From Dokdonella_A sp964582225 (GTDB taxonomy: Bacteria; Pseudomonadota; Gammaproteobacteria; Xanthomonadales; Rhodanobacteraceae): a DNA stretch of 64,000 bases. Position numbers and translations under genes: made by a program. The notes under the pieces are model-generated. The model searched no databases and had not been told where the DNA came from. It saw nothing but the letters and a program-made list of their open reading frames with translations. Where the stretch lies: assembly GCA_964582225.1 (NCBI GenBank), contig CAZORA010000009.1, positions 19,214-83,213 on the forward strand, given 5' to 3'. Positions 52,301-60,621 of the stretch are shown in pieces (the first letter of the stretch is position 1; the number at the start of each line of letters is the position of its first letter).

Positions 52301-52444
52301 GGCCTGCTGGTCTCGCAGAGCCTGACTCTGCTCTCGACGCCGGCGATCTACCTGATCTTCGCCCGCTGGAGTGCGCGCTGGCGCCAGCATCGCGCCGCGC
52401 GTCGAGAGCAGGCCCTGGCCGCGCGAGCCCAGCGCGCCGGCTGA
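49310..52444 (+). CDS. mdtC: RND efflux pump inner-membrane subunit (MdtC-like)
   Basis: A 1044-residue RND permease, the second of the tandem pair. It begins with GTG at 49310, overlapping the mdtB stop in GTGA. Helix 4 has [12 protein letters not shown] and helix 10 [22 protein letters not shown]. A run of glycines (about residues 660-670) breaks one periplasmic loop. E. coli MdtB and MdtC form a B2C heterotrimer exporting bile salts and novobiocin; a similar mixed trimer is inferred here from the tandem, coupled genes. No TolC-type channel gene follows. Confidence 0.92.
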   Translation: [1044 protein letters not shown]

Positions 52445-52451
52445 GGCCGGC

Positions 52452-53774
52452 TCAAGCGCCGAAGCCCGGCAGGCTGATGCCAAAGACGCTGGCCAGGAGC
52501 ACGAGATTCAGCGCCAGCACGACGGCAGCGCCGCCGCCGGCGAGCAGCCGCATGTGCCAGCCGATCGCGAACTCACCCATCACCGCGCGGCGCGAGACGA
52601 ACCAGAGCAGGGACAGCATCGGCACCGGCAGCGCGATCGACAGCAGCACCTGGCTGAAGACCAGCGCTCGCGTCGTATCGACGCCAAGCAAGACGACGGC
52701 GAAGGCCGGCGCCATGGTCAGCACGCGACGCAGCCAGATCGGAATGCGCCGATGGACGAAGCCCTGCATGATGAGCTGCCCGGCAAGCGTGCCGACCACC
52801 GAGCTCGAGATCCCCGAAGCGATCAGCGACACCAGGAAGGCGCCCGCCGCCAGGCCCCCCAAAAGCGGTGTCAGCAGATGGTAGGCGCTGCCGATTTCGG
52901 CTACTTCGGTGTGCCCTTGGTGAAAGGCGCCGGCGGCCATCACGACCATGGCCACGTTCACCAGACCGGCGCCACCCAGCGCGCCGATGACCTCGAGATT
53001 CGAATAGCGCAGCAGGCGGCGCTTTTCGGCCGCGGTGGCGTGCGGCACCCGCTCGGCGGTCAAGCCCGAGTGCAGGAAGATCGCGTGGGGCATGATGGTG
53101 GCGCCGACGATGCCGACCGCGATCACCAGTGCGTCCAGGTCGGGTAAGTTCGGCGTCACCAGGCCGCGCCCGGTCGCAGCCCAATCCACCGGCACCACGA
53201 CGAGCTCGACCAGATAGCACAGGCTGATCAGGGCGACGAAGCCGCCGATCACCAGCTCCATGGGCCGGAAGCCGCGTCCGGCCAGGAGCAGCAGCGCGTA
53301 AGTGACAACCGCCGTGATCACCATGCCCCAAAGCAATGGCAGCCCCGAGAGCAGGGCCAGACCGATGGCGCCACCAAGAAATTCCGCCAGATCGGTGGCC
53401 ATGGCTGCAATCTCGGAGACCGCCCACATGCCCCACACCAGCGGACGCGGCAGGTGGTCACGGCTGACTTCGGCCAGATTCTGGCCGGTGGCAATCCCGA
53501 GCCGCGCCGCCAGTGCCTGAAACAGCATGGCAACCAGACTCGACGCCAGCACTACCCACAGCAGCGCGAGACCATAGCGCGCCCCGGCCTGAATATTGGT
53601 GGCGTAGTTACCCGGATCGACGTAGGCGATGGAGGCGATCAGCGCCGGCCCGACGAAAAGCAGGAAGGAGAACGGCCCGCCACGTCCGTCGAGCGCGGCG
53701 CGGATACGCTGCGGCGTTCCGGTGCTCAGTCCGGATTCGAAGCGCAAGCGGGCAGCTGCGTGGGGCTGTGACAT
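52452..53774 (-). CDS. mntH: Nramp-family Mn(II)/Fe(II) transporter
   Basis: A 440-residue proton-coupled metal importer with 11 predicted helices. Helix 1 carries the metal-binding DPGNYATN (Asp53, Asn56) and helix 6 the MPHAIFLHS motif with the metal-site Met and conserved His residues. These two unwound helices make the substrate site in Nramp structures. It faces the RND operon end and is divergent from the B6 genes. The 5' leader holds a GC-rich hairpin (53804-53822), but I see no yybP-ykoY manganese riboswitch core. Confidence 0.93.
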   Translation of the reverse strand: MSQPHAAARLRFESGLSTGTPQRIRAALDGRGGPFSFLLFVGPALIASIAYVDPGNYATNIQAGARYGLALLWVVLASSLVAMLFQALAARLGIATGQNLAEVSRDHLPRPLVWGMWAVSEIAAMATDLAEFLGGAIGLALLSGLPLLWGMVITAVVTYALLLLAGRGFRPMELVIGGFVALISLCYLVELVVVPVDWAATGRGLVTPNLPDLDALVIAVGIVGATIMPHAIFLHSGLTAERVPHATAAEKRRLLRYSNLEVIGALGGAGLVNVAMVVMAAGAFHQGHTEVAEIGSAYHLLTPLLGGLAAGAFLVSLIASGISSSVVGTLAGQLIMQGFVHRRIPIWLRRVLTMAPAFAVVLLGVDTTRALVFSQVLLSIALPVPMLSLLWFVSRRAVMGEFAIGWHMRLLAGGGAAVVLALNLVLLASVFGISLPGFGA

Positions 53775-54173
53775 GAGCGGGTCTGCGACGCGCGCGGCGG
53801 CAAGACCCGGCGCCGCCGGGTCCGCTCACGCATCCATTTTCCTGTTGGCGGCTCGTCGCTGGCGCGGCCGGGCCCGGGCCTGGCAGCCCTGCGCGAACGC
53901 GGACCGCGCCGATCATGGTAGCGCCCTTTGCGGAAACCCGGTTCAGCCGTTGGCAAAGCCCCGATCGCGGCGCCGCTTTGCGGCCTGGACCAGGTGCTCG
54001 CGCGGGGACGGGCTCGCCGTGGCCATATCTCACGGTCGGGCCATCTCGCGGGTGCACGCGACCGTCGATCTCCGCGCCGAAAGCTCGATGGCGCGCCGGA
54101 CAGGCGGCCATGCAGTCGCCGACCCGCGCGATCCGCCGTAGGATGGTGAATCGGCTGTCAGCAAGGGGCGCTC
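53775..54173. other. Divergent intergenic region between mntH and yggS
   Basis: About 400 bases without a convincing gene. On the mntH side there is an 8-base-pair hairpin, GACCCGGC with GCCGGGTC and a 3-base loop (53804-53822), 30 bases before the mntH ATG. On the yggS side TAGGAT (54139-54144) is a plausible -10 box and AAGGGG before ATG 54174 is the ribosome site. Short open frames here lack family resemblance. Confidence 0.4.
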
Positions 54174-54956
54174 ATGAATACAGCATCGTCTGTCCCGCCG
54201 CGCTATCCGCGTGCGGCGAGCGTCGAGGATTTCCGCCACAACCTGGCCGCGGTGCGGGCGCGGATCGAGGCGGCCTGCGCGCGGGCCGGCCGCGATCCGG
54301 CCTCGGTGCGCCTGCTGCCGGTCAGCAAGACCGTCGACGAGCCGCGCATCCGCAACGCCTACGCCGCCGGCTGCCGCGAGCTCGGCGAGAACAAGGTGCA
54401 GGAGGCCCTGCACAAATCGCAGGCACTGGCCGACCTGGCCGATCTGCGCTGGTCCCTGATCGGCCATCTGCAGACCAACAAGGTGCGCTACGTGACCCGC
54501 TTCGCCGCCGAATTCCAGGCGCTGGACAGCCTGCGCGTGGCCGAGCTCCTGGACCGCCGCCTGCAGGCGGAAGGCCGCAGTCTCGACGTCTTCGTGCAGG
54601 TGAATACCTCGGACGAGGCGAGCAAGTTCGGGCTCGCGCCGGAAGACGTGCCGGCCTTCGTCCGCGCGCTGCCGGCCTTCGGCGCGCTGCGCGTGCGCGG
54701 GCTGATGACGCTGGCGCTGTTCAGCGAGAACCACGCCGCGGTGCGCGCCTGCTTCGTGCGCCTGCGCGAGCTGCGCGATCGCCTGCGCCAGGACCAGCCC
54801 GCTGCGGCCGGGCTCGCCGAGCTTTCGATGGGCATGTCCGGCGACTACGAGCTGGCGATCGAGGAAGGCGCCAGCGTGGTGCGCGTGGGCCAGGCGATCT
54901 TCGGCGCCCGCGCGGTGCCGGACAGCCACTACTGGCCGATCGGTACGCCGACATGA
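54174..54956 (+). CDS. yggS: YggS/PLPBP-family pyridoxal phosphate homeostasis protein
   Basis: A 260-residue PLP-binding protein that balances vitamin B6 and amino-acid pools. The cofactor Lys52 is in LLPVSKT, followed by RELGENKVQEAL and WSLIGHLQTNKVRY. The C-terminal phosphate site is LSMGMSGDYELAIEEGASVVRVGQAIFG. All family landmarks are present at normal length. It overlaps the pyridoxal kinase gene by 4 bases (ATGA), tying storage and activation of the cofactor together. Confidence 0.95.
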   Translation: MNTASSVPPRYPRAASVEDFRHNLAAVRARIEAACARAGRDPASVRLLPVSKTVDEPRIRNAYAAGCRELGENKVQEALHKSQALADLADLRWSLIGHLQTNKVRYVTRFAAEFQALDSLRVAELLDRRLQAEGRSLDVFVQVNTSDEASKFGLAPEDVPAFVRALPAFGALRVRGLMTLALFSENHAAVRACFVRLRELRDRLRQDQPAAAGLAELSMGMSGDYELAIEEGASVVRVGQAIFGARAVPDSHYWPIGTPT

Positions 54957-55798
54957 GCGGGCCGGCGGCGCTTGCGCCAATGCGGCTCGACGCCGTCTCG
55001 GTGCAGTCGCAGGTGATGTACGGACGGGTCGGCAACAGCGCCGCCGCGCCGGTGCTGCAGGGCGCCGGCCTGCGCGTTTCCGCCGTGCCGAGCGTGATCC
55101 TGAGCAACACCCCTCACTACCCGACGATCCACGGCGGCGCGGTGCCAGAGGACTGGTTCGGCGGCTGGCTTTCCGATCTGGACGCGCGCGGCGCGACCGC
55201 AGCGCTGCGCCTGATCCAGGTTGGCTATCTGGGCAATCCGGGGCAGGCCGTATTGCTCGCGCGCTGGATCGCGCGACATCTGGAAACCGAGCGCCCGCCG
55301 CTGGTCCAGATCGACCCGGTGATCGGCGATCACGATCACGGTATCTACGTCGACCCGACGATGATCGACGCTTGGCGCGAGCTGCTGCCACTGGCCGAGG
55401 GCCTGACTCCGAACAGCTTCGAGCTGGAGCGGCTCTCCGGCATGCCGGTGGACGATCTCGACTCGCTTGCCGCTGCCGCGCGCAGCCTGCTTGGAGGGCG
55501 CACCCGCTGGATCGCGGTCACCAGCGCGACGCCGCGACGCATGCCGGCCGGACGCATGCGCATCGCCCTGGTCAGCGCCGAAGGCGTGGAGCTCGTCGAG
55601 CACGCTCGCATCGAGGTCGAGCCCAAGGGCACCGGCGATCTGTTTTCCGCAAGCCTCGCGGCCTGCCTGCTGGGCGGCCTGCCGCTGCTCGAGGCGACGC
55701 GGGAAGCCGCCGCGCGGGTGGTCCGCTCGCTCGAGCTGACCCGCGCCGCCGGCTGCGCCGAGATGCTGATCGCCGGCGTCGACGTCGAGCGGCCCTGA
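54953..55798 (+). CDS. pdxY: Pyridoxal kinase (PdxY/PdxK-like)
   Basis: A 281-residue ribokinase-fold enzyme that phosphorylates pyridoxal to PLP. Features: VSVQSQVMYGRVGNSAAAPVLQ near the N-terminus, VIGDHDHGIYVDPTMIDAWRE, TPNSFELERLSG, VTSATP and the ATP-binding PKGTGDLFSA with the catalytic Asp. The VQSQV-GRVGN and PVIGD patterns fit PdxY/PdxK rather than ThiD. It is coupled to yggS through ATGA. Choice between pdxY and pdxK is tentative. Confidence 0.9.
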   Translation: MSGPAALAPMRLDAVSVQSQVMYGRVGNSAAAPVLQGAGLRVSAVPSVILSNTPHYPTIHGGAVPEDWFGGWLSDLDARGATAALRLIQVGYLGNPGQAVLLARWIARHLETERPPLVQIDPVIGDHDHGIYVDPTMIDAWRELLPLAEGLTPNSFELERLSGMPVDDLDSLAAAARSLLGGRTRWIAVTSATPRRMPAGRMRIALVSAEGVELVEHARIEVEPKGTGDLFSASLAACLLGGLPLLEATREAAARVVRSLELTRAAGCAEMLIAGVDVERP

Positions 55799-55868
55799 GA
55801 GGCCGCAAGCGCGAGCAGATTCCCGCCTCGCTGCGCCACTACGAGTCGACTCGGGGCTTCCGGCCGCC

Positions 55869-56933
55869 CTACGAAGACTCGCTTCGCGCGGCGCGCGGCG
55901 CTGGCGGCACCAGCTGGTGCAGGTCGATTTCGCTGACCGGTATCGGCCGGTAGTGCTCGTCGAAGGCCACGTCGCCGGGGGTCCAACCGGCGCGAGTCCA
56001 GACGGCACCCCAGAAACGACGAAAAGCGCCCCACTGCATGGCCCAGAAGCCGCGCTCGTTGTCGACGTCGACCATCGGGTCGCCGACTCCGGTCGGCCGC
56101 GGCGGCTCGCCGTAGAGCGCGGTGCCGAACAGGTTGTCCCAGACCGACAGCACCTGGCCGAAGTTGCAGTTGTGCAGGTTCGGCCGCTCCGGGTCGACCA
56201 GCATGTGGTGCAGGCGATGGAACCTGGGATCGACGAAAAGCCGCTCGAAGACACGGCCGAAGCCGAGCCGGACGTTGGTGTGGGAAAGGTTCTGCACCAG
56301 CTCGCCGAGCAGCATCAGGAAAGCGAACTGCTCGGGCTCGACGCCGATCGCGAGGCCCAGGGTGGCCAGCAGGATCGACTGGATGAAACCATCGACGTAG
56401 CTGCCGCGGTCGTTGTTCCAGCAGCCCACCTGGCGCTGGCTGTGGTGCATGCTGTGCAGCGCCCACCACCAGGGCAGGATGTGCTGCATGCGGTGCATCC
56501 AGTAGTAGAAGCAGTCGTAGATCAGGTAGTAGACGCCAAACAGCGCCAGCGGATGATCCTGGAACCAGGGAAACCAGGCGGCGATGCCGCTCGGCTCGGC
56601 CGCGGCGACCACTTCCGCGCCGCCGCCGAGCCAGTTGGCGAGCGGCAGCAGCACCAGGTAGGCGAACAGCGGATTGAGGCCGAGCAGCATGATCAGCGTG
56701 TAGAGCCGATCGATGCGGGTCAGGCGGCGGTCAGGCCAGCGCTCGGCTGGCGCCAGAGTCTCCAGCGGACGGAGCACGCAAACGATGATCGCGACCTGCA
56801 GCAGGCCGATCAGGATCGCGCCGGCGATTTCGTCGGGATCACCCGCCAGCTCGCTCAGGTGCAGCCAGCCGAGCAGCGGCGCGACCAGATGGGCGCTGAG
56901 CCAGGCGACGGCGTTGAACCACCAGGAAAGCAT
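55869..56933 (-). CDS. Fatty acid hydroxylase / sterol desaturase family membrane protein
   Basis: A 354-residue integral membrane di-iron enzyme. The histidine boxes are HRMQH, HSMHHS and HRLHH (in FVDPRFHRLHHMLVDPE), with SHTNVRLG between, the full set of the ERG3/fatty acid hydroxylase superfamily. It is predicted to hydroxylate or desaturate a lipid; the substrate is unknown. ATG 56933 (MLSWWF) is preferred; a GTG at 56978 would add 15 polar residues and lies in a poorer context. It ends 70 bases from the pyridoxal kinase gene, facing it. Confidence 0.88.
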   Translation of the reverse strand: MLSWWFNAVAWLSAHLVAPLLGWLHLSELAGDPDEIAGAILIGLLQVAIIVCVLRPLETLAPAERWPDRRLTRIDRLYTLIMLLGLNPLFAYLVLLPLANWLGGGAEVVAAAEPSGIAAWFPWFQDHPLALFGVYYLIYDCFYYWMHRMQHILPWWWALHSMHHSQRQVGCWNNDRGSYVDGFIQSILLATLGLAIGVEPEQFAFLMLLGELVQNLSHTNVRLGFGRVFERLFVDPRFHRLHHMLVDPERPNLHNCNFGQVLSVWDNLFGTALYGEPPRPTGVGDPMVDVDNERGFWAMQWGAFRRFWGAVWTRAGWTPGDVAFDEHYRPIPVSEIDLHQLVPPAPRAARSESS

Positions 56934-57040
56934 CTGCCTATGGTAGCCGTCCGGAATCCGGCGTGCGCCTTTTGGCACATCGCAGTGAGTTCCGCGGGCG
57001 CTAGGCTGAAGCTTCCACCCTATCGCTTGGGAAGGCCCTC

Positions 57041-58567
57041 ATGAACCGCTCTCTGGTCCTGTTGTCCCTGCCGACGCTGCTGCTCGGCTTCGCGCTTGGC
57101 GCAAGCTCCGCGCTGGCCGCCGACGGACCGCCCAAGGGTCCGCAGGACAAGGCCGAGGCAAAATTCGACCTGCCGCCGTTCCCGGCCGACAAGAGCCTGC
57201 GCCAGAGCATCCAGCTCGACGGCCGCAAGCTCGACTACACCGCGACGGTCGGCTCGCTGCCGGTGCGCGACGAGAAGGGCGAGGTGATTGCCGACGTGAT
57301 GTTCACCGCCTATACGGTGGCAGGCCGGGAACGTCCGGTGACCTTCGCCCTGAACGGCGGACCGGGTGCCTCCTCGGTGTATCTGAACCTGGGCGCGATC
57401 GGCCCCAAGCGCGTGCAGTTCGGCGCCGAAGGGGACAGCCCCTCGGATCCGGCCGTGGCGCGCGACAATTCCGGCACCTGGCTCGACTTCACCGACCTGG
57501 TCTTCATCGACCCGGTAGGCACCGGCTTCAGCCGCGCACGGATTCCGGAGGATAAGGCCAAGAAGGCCTTCTACGGCACCGAGCAGGACATCGAATACCT
57601 GTCGCGCATCATCTACGACTGGCTGCTCGCCAACGACCGCCTGCCTTCGCACAAGTATCTGGTCGGCGAGAGCTACGGCGGCTTCCGCGGGCCGCGCATC
57701 ACGCACTACCTGCAGACGCGGCTGGGCGTGGCGATGAATGGACTGATCCTGGTCTCGCCCTACCTGGATCCCGACGCCTACAGCGACGGCGACGTGTCGC
57801 CGATGCCCTGGATGCTGACCCTGCCGAGCATCGCCGCCGCCAATCTCGAGCGTCGCGGTCAGCTGAGCGATGCCGCCATGGCCGAGGTGGTCGCCTACAC
57901 TCGCGGCGAATACGCCACCACCCTGCTCAAGGGTCGCTCCGATCCGCAGGCGACCGAGCGCATGATCGCTAAGGTCACCGAGCTGACCGGACTCGATCCG
58001 ACCTTCGTGCGCCGCTCCGGCGGGCGCCTGGAAACCCAGGCCTACCTGCGCGAGGTGTTCCGCAACGAGGGCAAGCTCGGCAGCCGCTACGACTCCAACG
58101 TGACGGCTTGGGATCCCTTCCCGCTGTCACCCTACCAGCGCAGCAACGATCCGCTTCTCGACAGCATCATCGCCCCGACCACCACCGCGATGGTCGACTT
58201 CATCACCCGCCAGGTCGGCTGGAAATACGACGGCCGCTACAACGCGCTGAGCTACGAGGTCGGCCGCCTGTGGGATCGCAGCAGCAGCGGCGGCGGCTTC
58301 GGCCGCGACTCCGGGCGCGGCTCGGTCGGCCAGCTGCGTCAGGCGGTCGCGATCGACTCCCGGCTCAAGGTACTGATCGTGCACGGCTGGAGCGACCTGT
58401 CCTGCCCGTTCATGGCCTCGGTGCTGATCGTCGATCAGATGCCGCTGATGGGCGATCCGCAGCGGGTGCGGGTCAAGAGCTACCCGGGCGGGCACATGTT
58501 CTACAGCCGCGCATCGAGCCAGGCGGCGCTGCGCGCCGATGCGCACGCACTGTACGCGAATCCCTGA
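57041..58567 (+). CDS. Secreted serine carboxypeptidase (peptidase S10)
   Basis: A 508-residue secreted alpha/beta-hydrolase peptidase. A signal peptide (LLLGFALGASSALAA) is followed by FALNGGPGASSVYLNLGA (oxyanion hole), VGESYGGFRG with nucleophile Ser211, VHGWSDLSCPF with the catalytic Asp, and SYPGGHMFY with the catalytic His. Family S10 removes C-terminal residues at acid pH; the bacterial members are mostly uncharacterised. It is divergent from the hydroxylase gene across 107 bases and converges on the J-domain gene. Confidence 0.92.
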   Translation: MNRSLVLLSLPTLLLGFALGASSALAADGPPKGPQDKAEAKFDLPPFPADKSLRQSIQLDGRKLDYTATVGSLPVRDEKGEVIADVMFTAYTVAGRERPVTFALNGGPGASSVYLNLGAIGPKRVQFGAEGDSPSDPAVARDNSGTWLDFTDLVFIDPVGTGFSRARIPEDKAKKAFYGTEQDIEYLSRIIYDWLLANDRLPSHKYLVGESYGGFRGPRITHYLQTRLGVAMNGLILVSPYLDPDAYSDGDVSPMPWMLTLPSIAAANLERRGQLSDAAMAEVVAYTRGEYATTLLKGRSDPQATERMIAKVTELTGLDPTFVRRSGGRLETQAYLREVFRNEGKLGSRYDSNVTAWDPFPLSPYQRSNDPLLDSIIAPTTTAMVDFITRQVGWKYDGRYNALSYEVGRLWDRSSSGGGFGRDSGRGSVGQLRQAVAIDSRLKVLIVHGWSDLSCPFMASVLIVDQMPLMGDPQRVRVKSYPGGHMFYSRASSQAALRADAHALYANP

Positions 58568-58606
58568 GGTTTCCGGTCCGGCGCGAGGCGCAGCCTCGGC
58601 GTCGGA

Positions 58607-59764
58607 TCACTCCTTCCAGAACTGCGGGCCGGCCAGCAGGCCAGCGAAGAACGCCTCTTCGTCCAGCAGGGCGCGCAGCGGACCCCGCAGGTCGCGCTTG
58701 AGCTCGGCGGGATCGGCGTAGCGACGCAGATCGCGCGTGGCCATCGCCAGCTCCTGCTCGATCTCGGCGCGCTGGCGCGCAAACTCGTGCTCCACGTGCC
58801 GGGGCCGCAGCTGACGCGGCGGCGGCTCGCCGAAGCCGATCCGATAGGGCTGGCTCTCCGCCTCGATTTCCTCGCGCAGGGCCTTGACCTGATCCTTCAG
58901 GGTGTGGATGAAGCGGGTCAGCTTTTCGTCTTCGAGGCCGGCCATGCTGGCGGGGTCGATCTGCTCGATTCGCCACTGCAGCTGGAGCAGGGTCAAGAGG
59001 TCGCGCGCCTCATAGGCGCGGTTCACTTCCTGCATCAGCCCGGTCTTGCGCGTGCGCTCGGCCTCGTCGGCGATGCGGTCGGGGTGCAGCTCGCGGGCCA
59101 GCTTGCGATACACCTCGCGCAGCGCCTGGCTGGCATCCTTGGCGAGCTGCTCGGCCTGCGCTTCGCGCTGGCGCGCTTTTTCGCTCCTGGCCCGCGGCTT
59201 GCGGCGCGCGGCGCGATCGGCGGCGGCGGCGAGGCGCTCGCGCAGCTGGTCCAGCAGCTCCTCCGGCGTCGAGGCGCCGTGCCCGGCTTCGAACTCGACG
59301 CCGAACACCTCGCCGGCCAGCGATTCGATCATCTCCACGCTGCGCGCGGCAGCGCCGGACTGATCCACTTCAATGTCGTGGCGCGCGGCCATCGCCAGCA
59401 GCGCTTCCCCGGGATCCTCCTCGATCAGCGGCCGCAGCAGGAACTCGAGCACTTCGTGCGCCGTGGCGCGGAGCTTCTTGCCGAGCCCCTTGCCGAGGAG
59501 CGCGACGTCGAACGCTTCGCAGAGACGGATGCGCGCTTCGCGCAGGCGCTCGAGCTGGACGCGCTGCTGTTCCGCCAGCTGCTGGAAGCGCGGCGAAAAG
59601 GCGTTCCACTCGGCGAGCCGCTCGCGCAGCCGGGTGATGTCGCCCAGCAGCTGGTTGAACTGCTTCTGCGCGCGGCTGAGCTGGCTCTTGCTGCCCGCGA
59701 TCTGGAGAACGAGCTCGCCGCAACGATCGGCTGGCGAATCGAACAACGACGACTGCTGCTTCAT
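58607..59764 (-). CDS. J-domain coiled-coil protein
   Basis: A 385-residue cytoplasmic protein. A J-domain lies in the middle (about residues 212-262): YRKLARELHPDR with the HPD motif at 227-229, then MQEVNRAYEARDLLTLLQLQ. This should stimulate a DnaK-type ATPase. The N-terminal half has long helical stretches (LSRAQKQFNQLLGDITRLRERLAEW) and a basic hinge (RRKPRARSEKARQREAQAEQ). The C-terminal part (residues 280-360) is another coiled region ending DPAELKRDLRGPLRALLDEEAFF. It has no Gly/Phe or zinc domain, so it is a class C J-protein. Client unknown. Confidence 0.85.
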   Translation of the reverse strand: MKQQSSLFDSPADRCGELVLQIAGSKSQLSRAQKQFNQLLGDITRLRERLAEWNAFSPRFQQLAEQQRVQLERLREARIRLCEAFDVALLGKGLGKKLRATAHEVLEFLLRPLIEEDPGEALLAMAARHDIEVDQSGAAARSVEMIESLAGEVFGVEFEAGHGASTPEELLDQLRERLAAAADRAARRKPRARSEKARQREAQAEQLAKDASQALREVYRKLARELHPDRIADEAERTRKTGLMQEVNRAYEARDLLTLLQLQWRIEQIDPASMAGLEDEKLTRFIHTLKDQVKALREEIEAESQPYRIGFGEPPPRQLRPRHVEHEFARQRAEIEQELAMATRDLRRYADPAELKRDLRGPLRALLDEEAFFAGLLAGPQFWKE

Positions 59765-59785
59765 GGACGGGACGTGATTGCGCGC

Positions 59786-60529
59786 TCAGCGCGCCGAAAC
59801 ATATTTCTCGCGGCGAATCCGCGAGACGTGCAGGCCCGCGTCCTTGAGCGTCGCGAAGACCTCGTCCACCATTTCCGGGTTGCCGCAGAGATAGGCGATA
59901 TCGGTTTCCGGGTCCGGCGCCAGCTCGGCGAGCGCCACCTGGACCCGCCCGTGACGGTCGTTCGGCCCCGGCGCGGCGCGCGCGGCGCGGCTCAGACAGG
60001 GGTGATAGCTGAAGCCCGGCACCTCGGCGGCAAAGGCCTCGAAGTCGGCGGCGTAGAGCAGCTCTTCCTCGTTGCGCGCACCCTGCACCAAGGCCACCTC
60101 GCGACCCCGCGCGAGAATCAGGCGTCGCAGCTCGGGCAGCATGGCGCGGTAGGGAGTGATACCGGTGCCGGTCGCGATCAGCAAATAGCGCCGATTCTCG
60201 TCGGTATCCTGCAGGCAGAAGCGACCATAGGGCCCGCTGGCGTCCACTTCGCCACCCTCCGCGAGGCCCGACAGCAGAATCGTGGCGGCGCCGCCTTCGA
60301 CGTACGAAACCGCGATTTCCAGCTGCGCAATCGTGCCGCCGCCATCACCGATCGTGCCCACCGAGAAGCTGCGCCGGGTCGGCGTGCCATCGGCGTAGGC
60401 AAAATGGATCTGGATGAACTGACCGGCGCGGAAGGCGAAGGCGCGGCCGTCCGCGCGCTCGAACACCATGTGACGCACCGCCGGTGCCAGCATGTGGCTG
60501 GCGACCAGACGCAGCTTGAAGTGTTCCAT
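59786..60529 (-). CDS. Ferredoxin/flavodoxin-NADP+ reductase family protein
   Basis: A 247-residue FAD- and NAD(P)-binding oxidoreductase. FAD contacts are in FRAGQFIQIHF and RRSFSVGT; the NAD(P) part has LIATGTGITPYRAML and AYLCGNPEMVDEVFATLKDAG. The short form without a long N-terminal extension fits bacterial Fpr-type reductases that move electrons between NADPH and ferredoxin or flavodoxin; other members reduce flavins or cob(II)alamin. It lies 21 bases after the J-domain gene start on the same strand and is divergent from the ABC exporter genes, sharing a bidirectional promoter element with them. Confidence 0.88.
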   Translation of the reverse strand: MEHFKLRLVASHMLAPAVRHMVFERADGRAFAFRAGQFIQIHFAYADGTPTRRSFSVGTIGDGGGTIAQLEIAVSYVEGGAATILLSGLAEGGEVDASGPYGRFCLQDTDENRRYLLIATGTGITPYRAMLPELRRLILARGREVALVQGARNEEELLYAADFEAFAAEVPGFSYHPCLSRAARAAPGPNDRHGRVQVALAELAPDPETDIAYLCGNPEMVDEVFATLKDAGLHVSRIRREKYVSAR

Positions 60530-60563
60530 GAGCGGTCGGGCGCGAAGAGTCGGAAAAGGCAGC

Positions 60564-60576
60564 CCGCTATACTAGC
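60564..60576. promoter_or_regulatory. Bidirectional -10 element between the reductase and ABC exporter genes
   Basis: CCGCTATACTAGC on the plus strand gives TATACT (60568-60573) as -10 for the ABC genes, with a leader of about 42 bases. The minus strand gives TAGTAT (60569-60574) for the reductase gene, with a leader of about 33 bases. It is identical to the 13-mer at 5310-5322, in reverse orientation. Confidence 0.55.
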
Positions 60577-60621
60577 AGGCAGTCGCGCCGGCCCGCGGCG
60601 CAGCCCTGCGACGCGCATCCC

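Noticed and set aside
53775..53930. yybP-ykoY manganese riboswitch in the mntH leader
   Set aside because: The conserved loop sequences of that riboswitch are not visible; only a simple GC hairpin is present.
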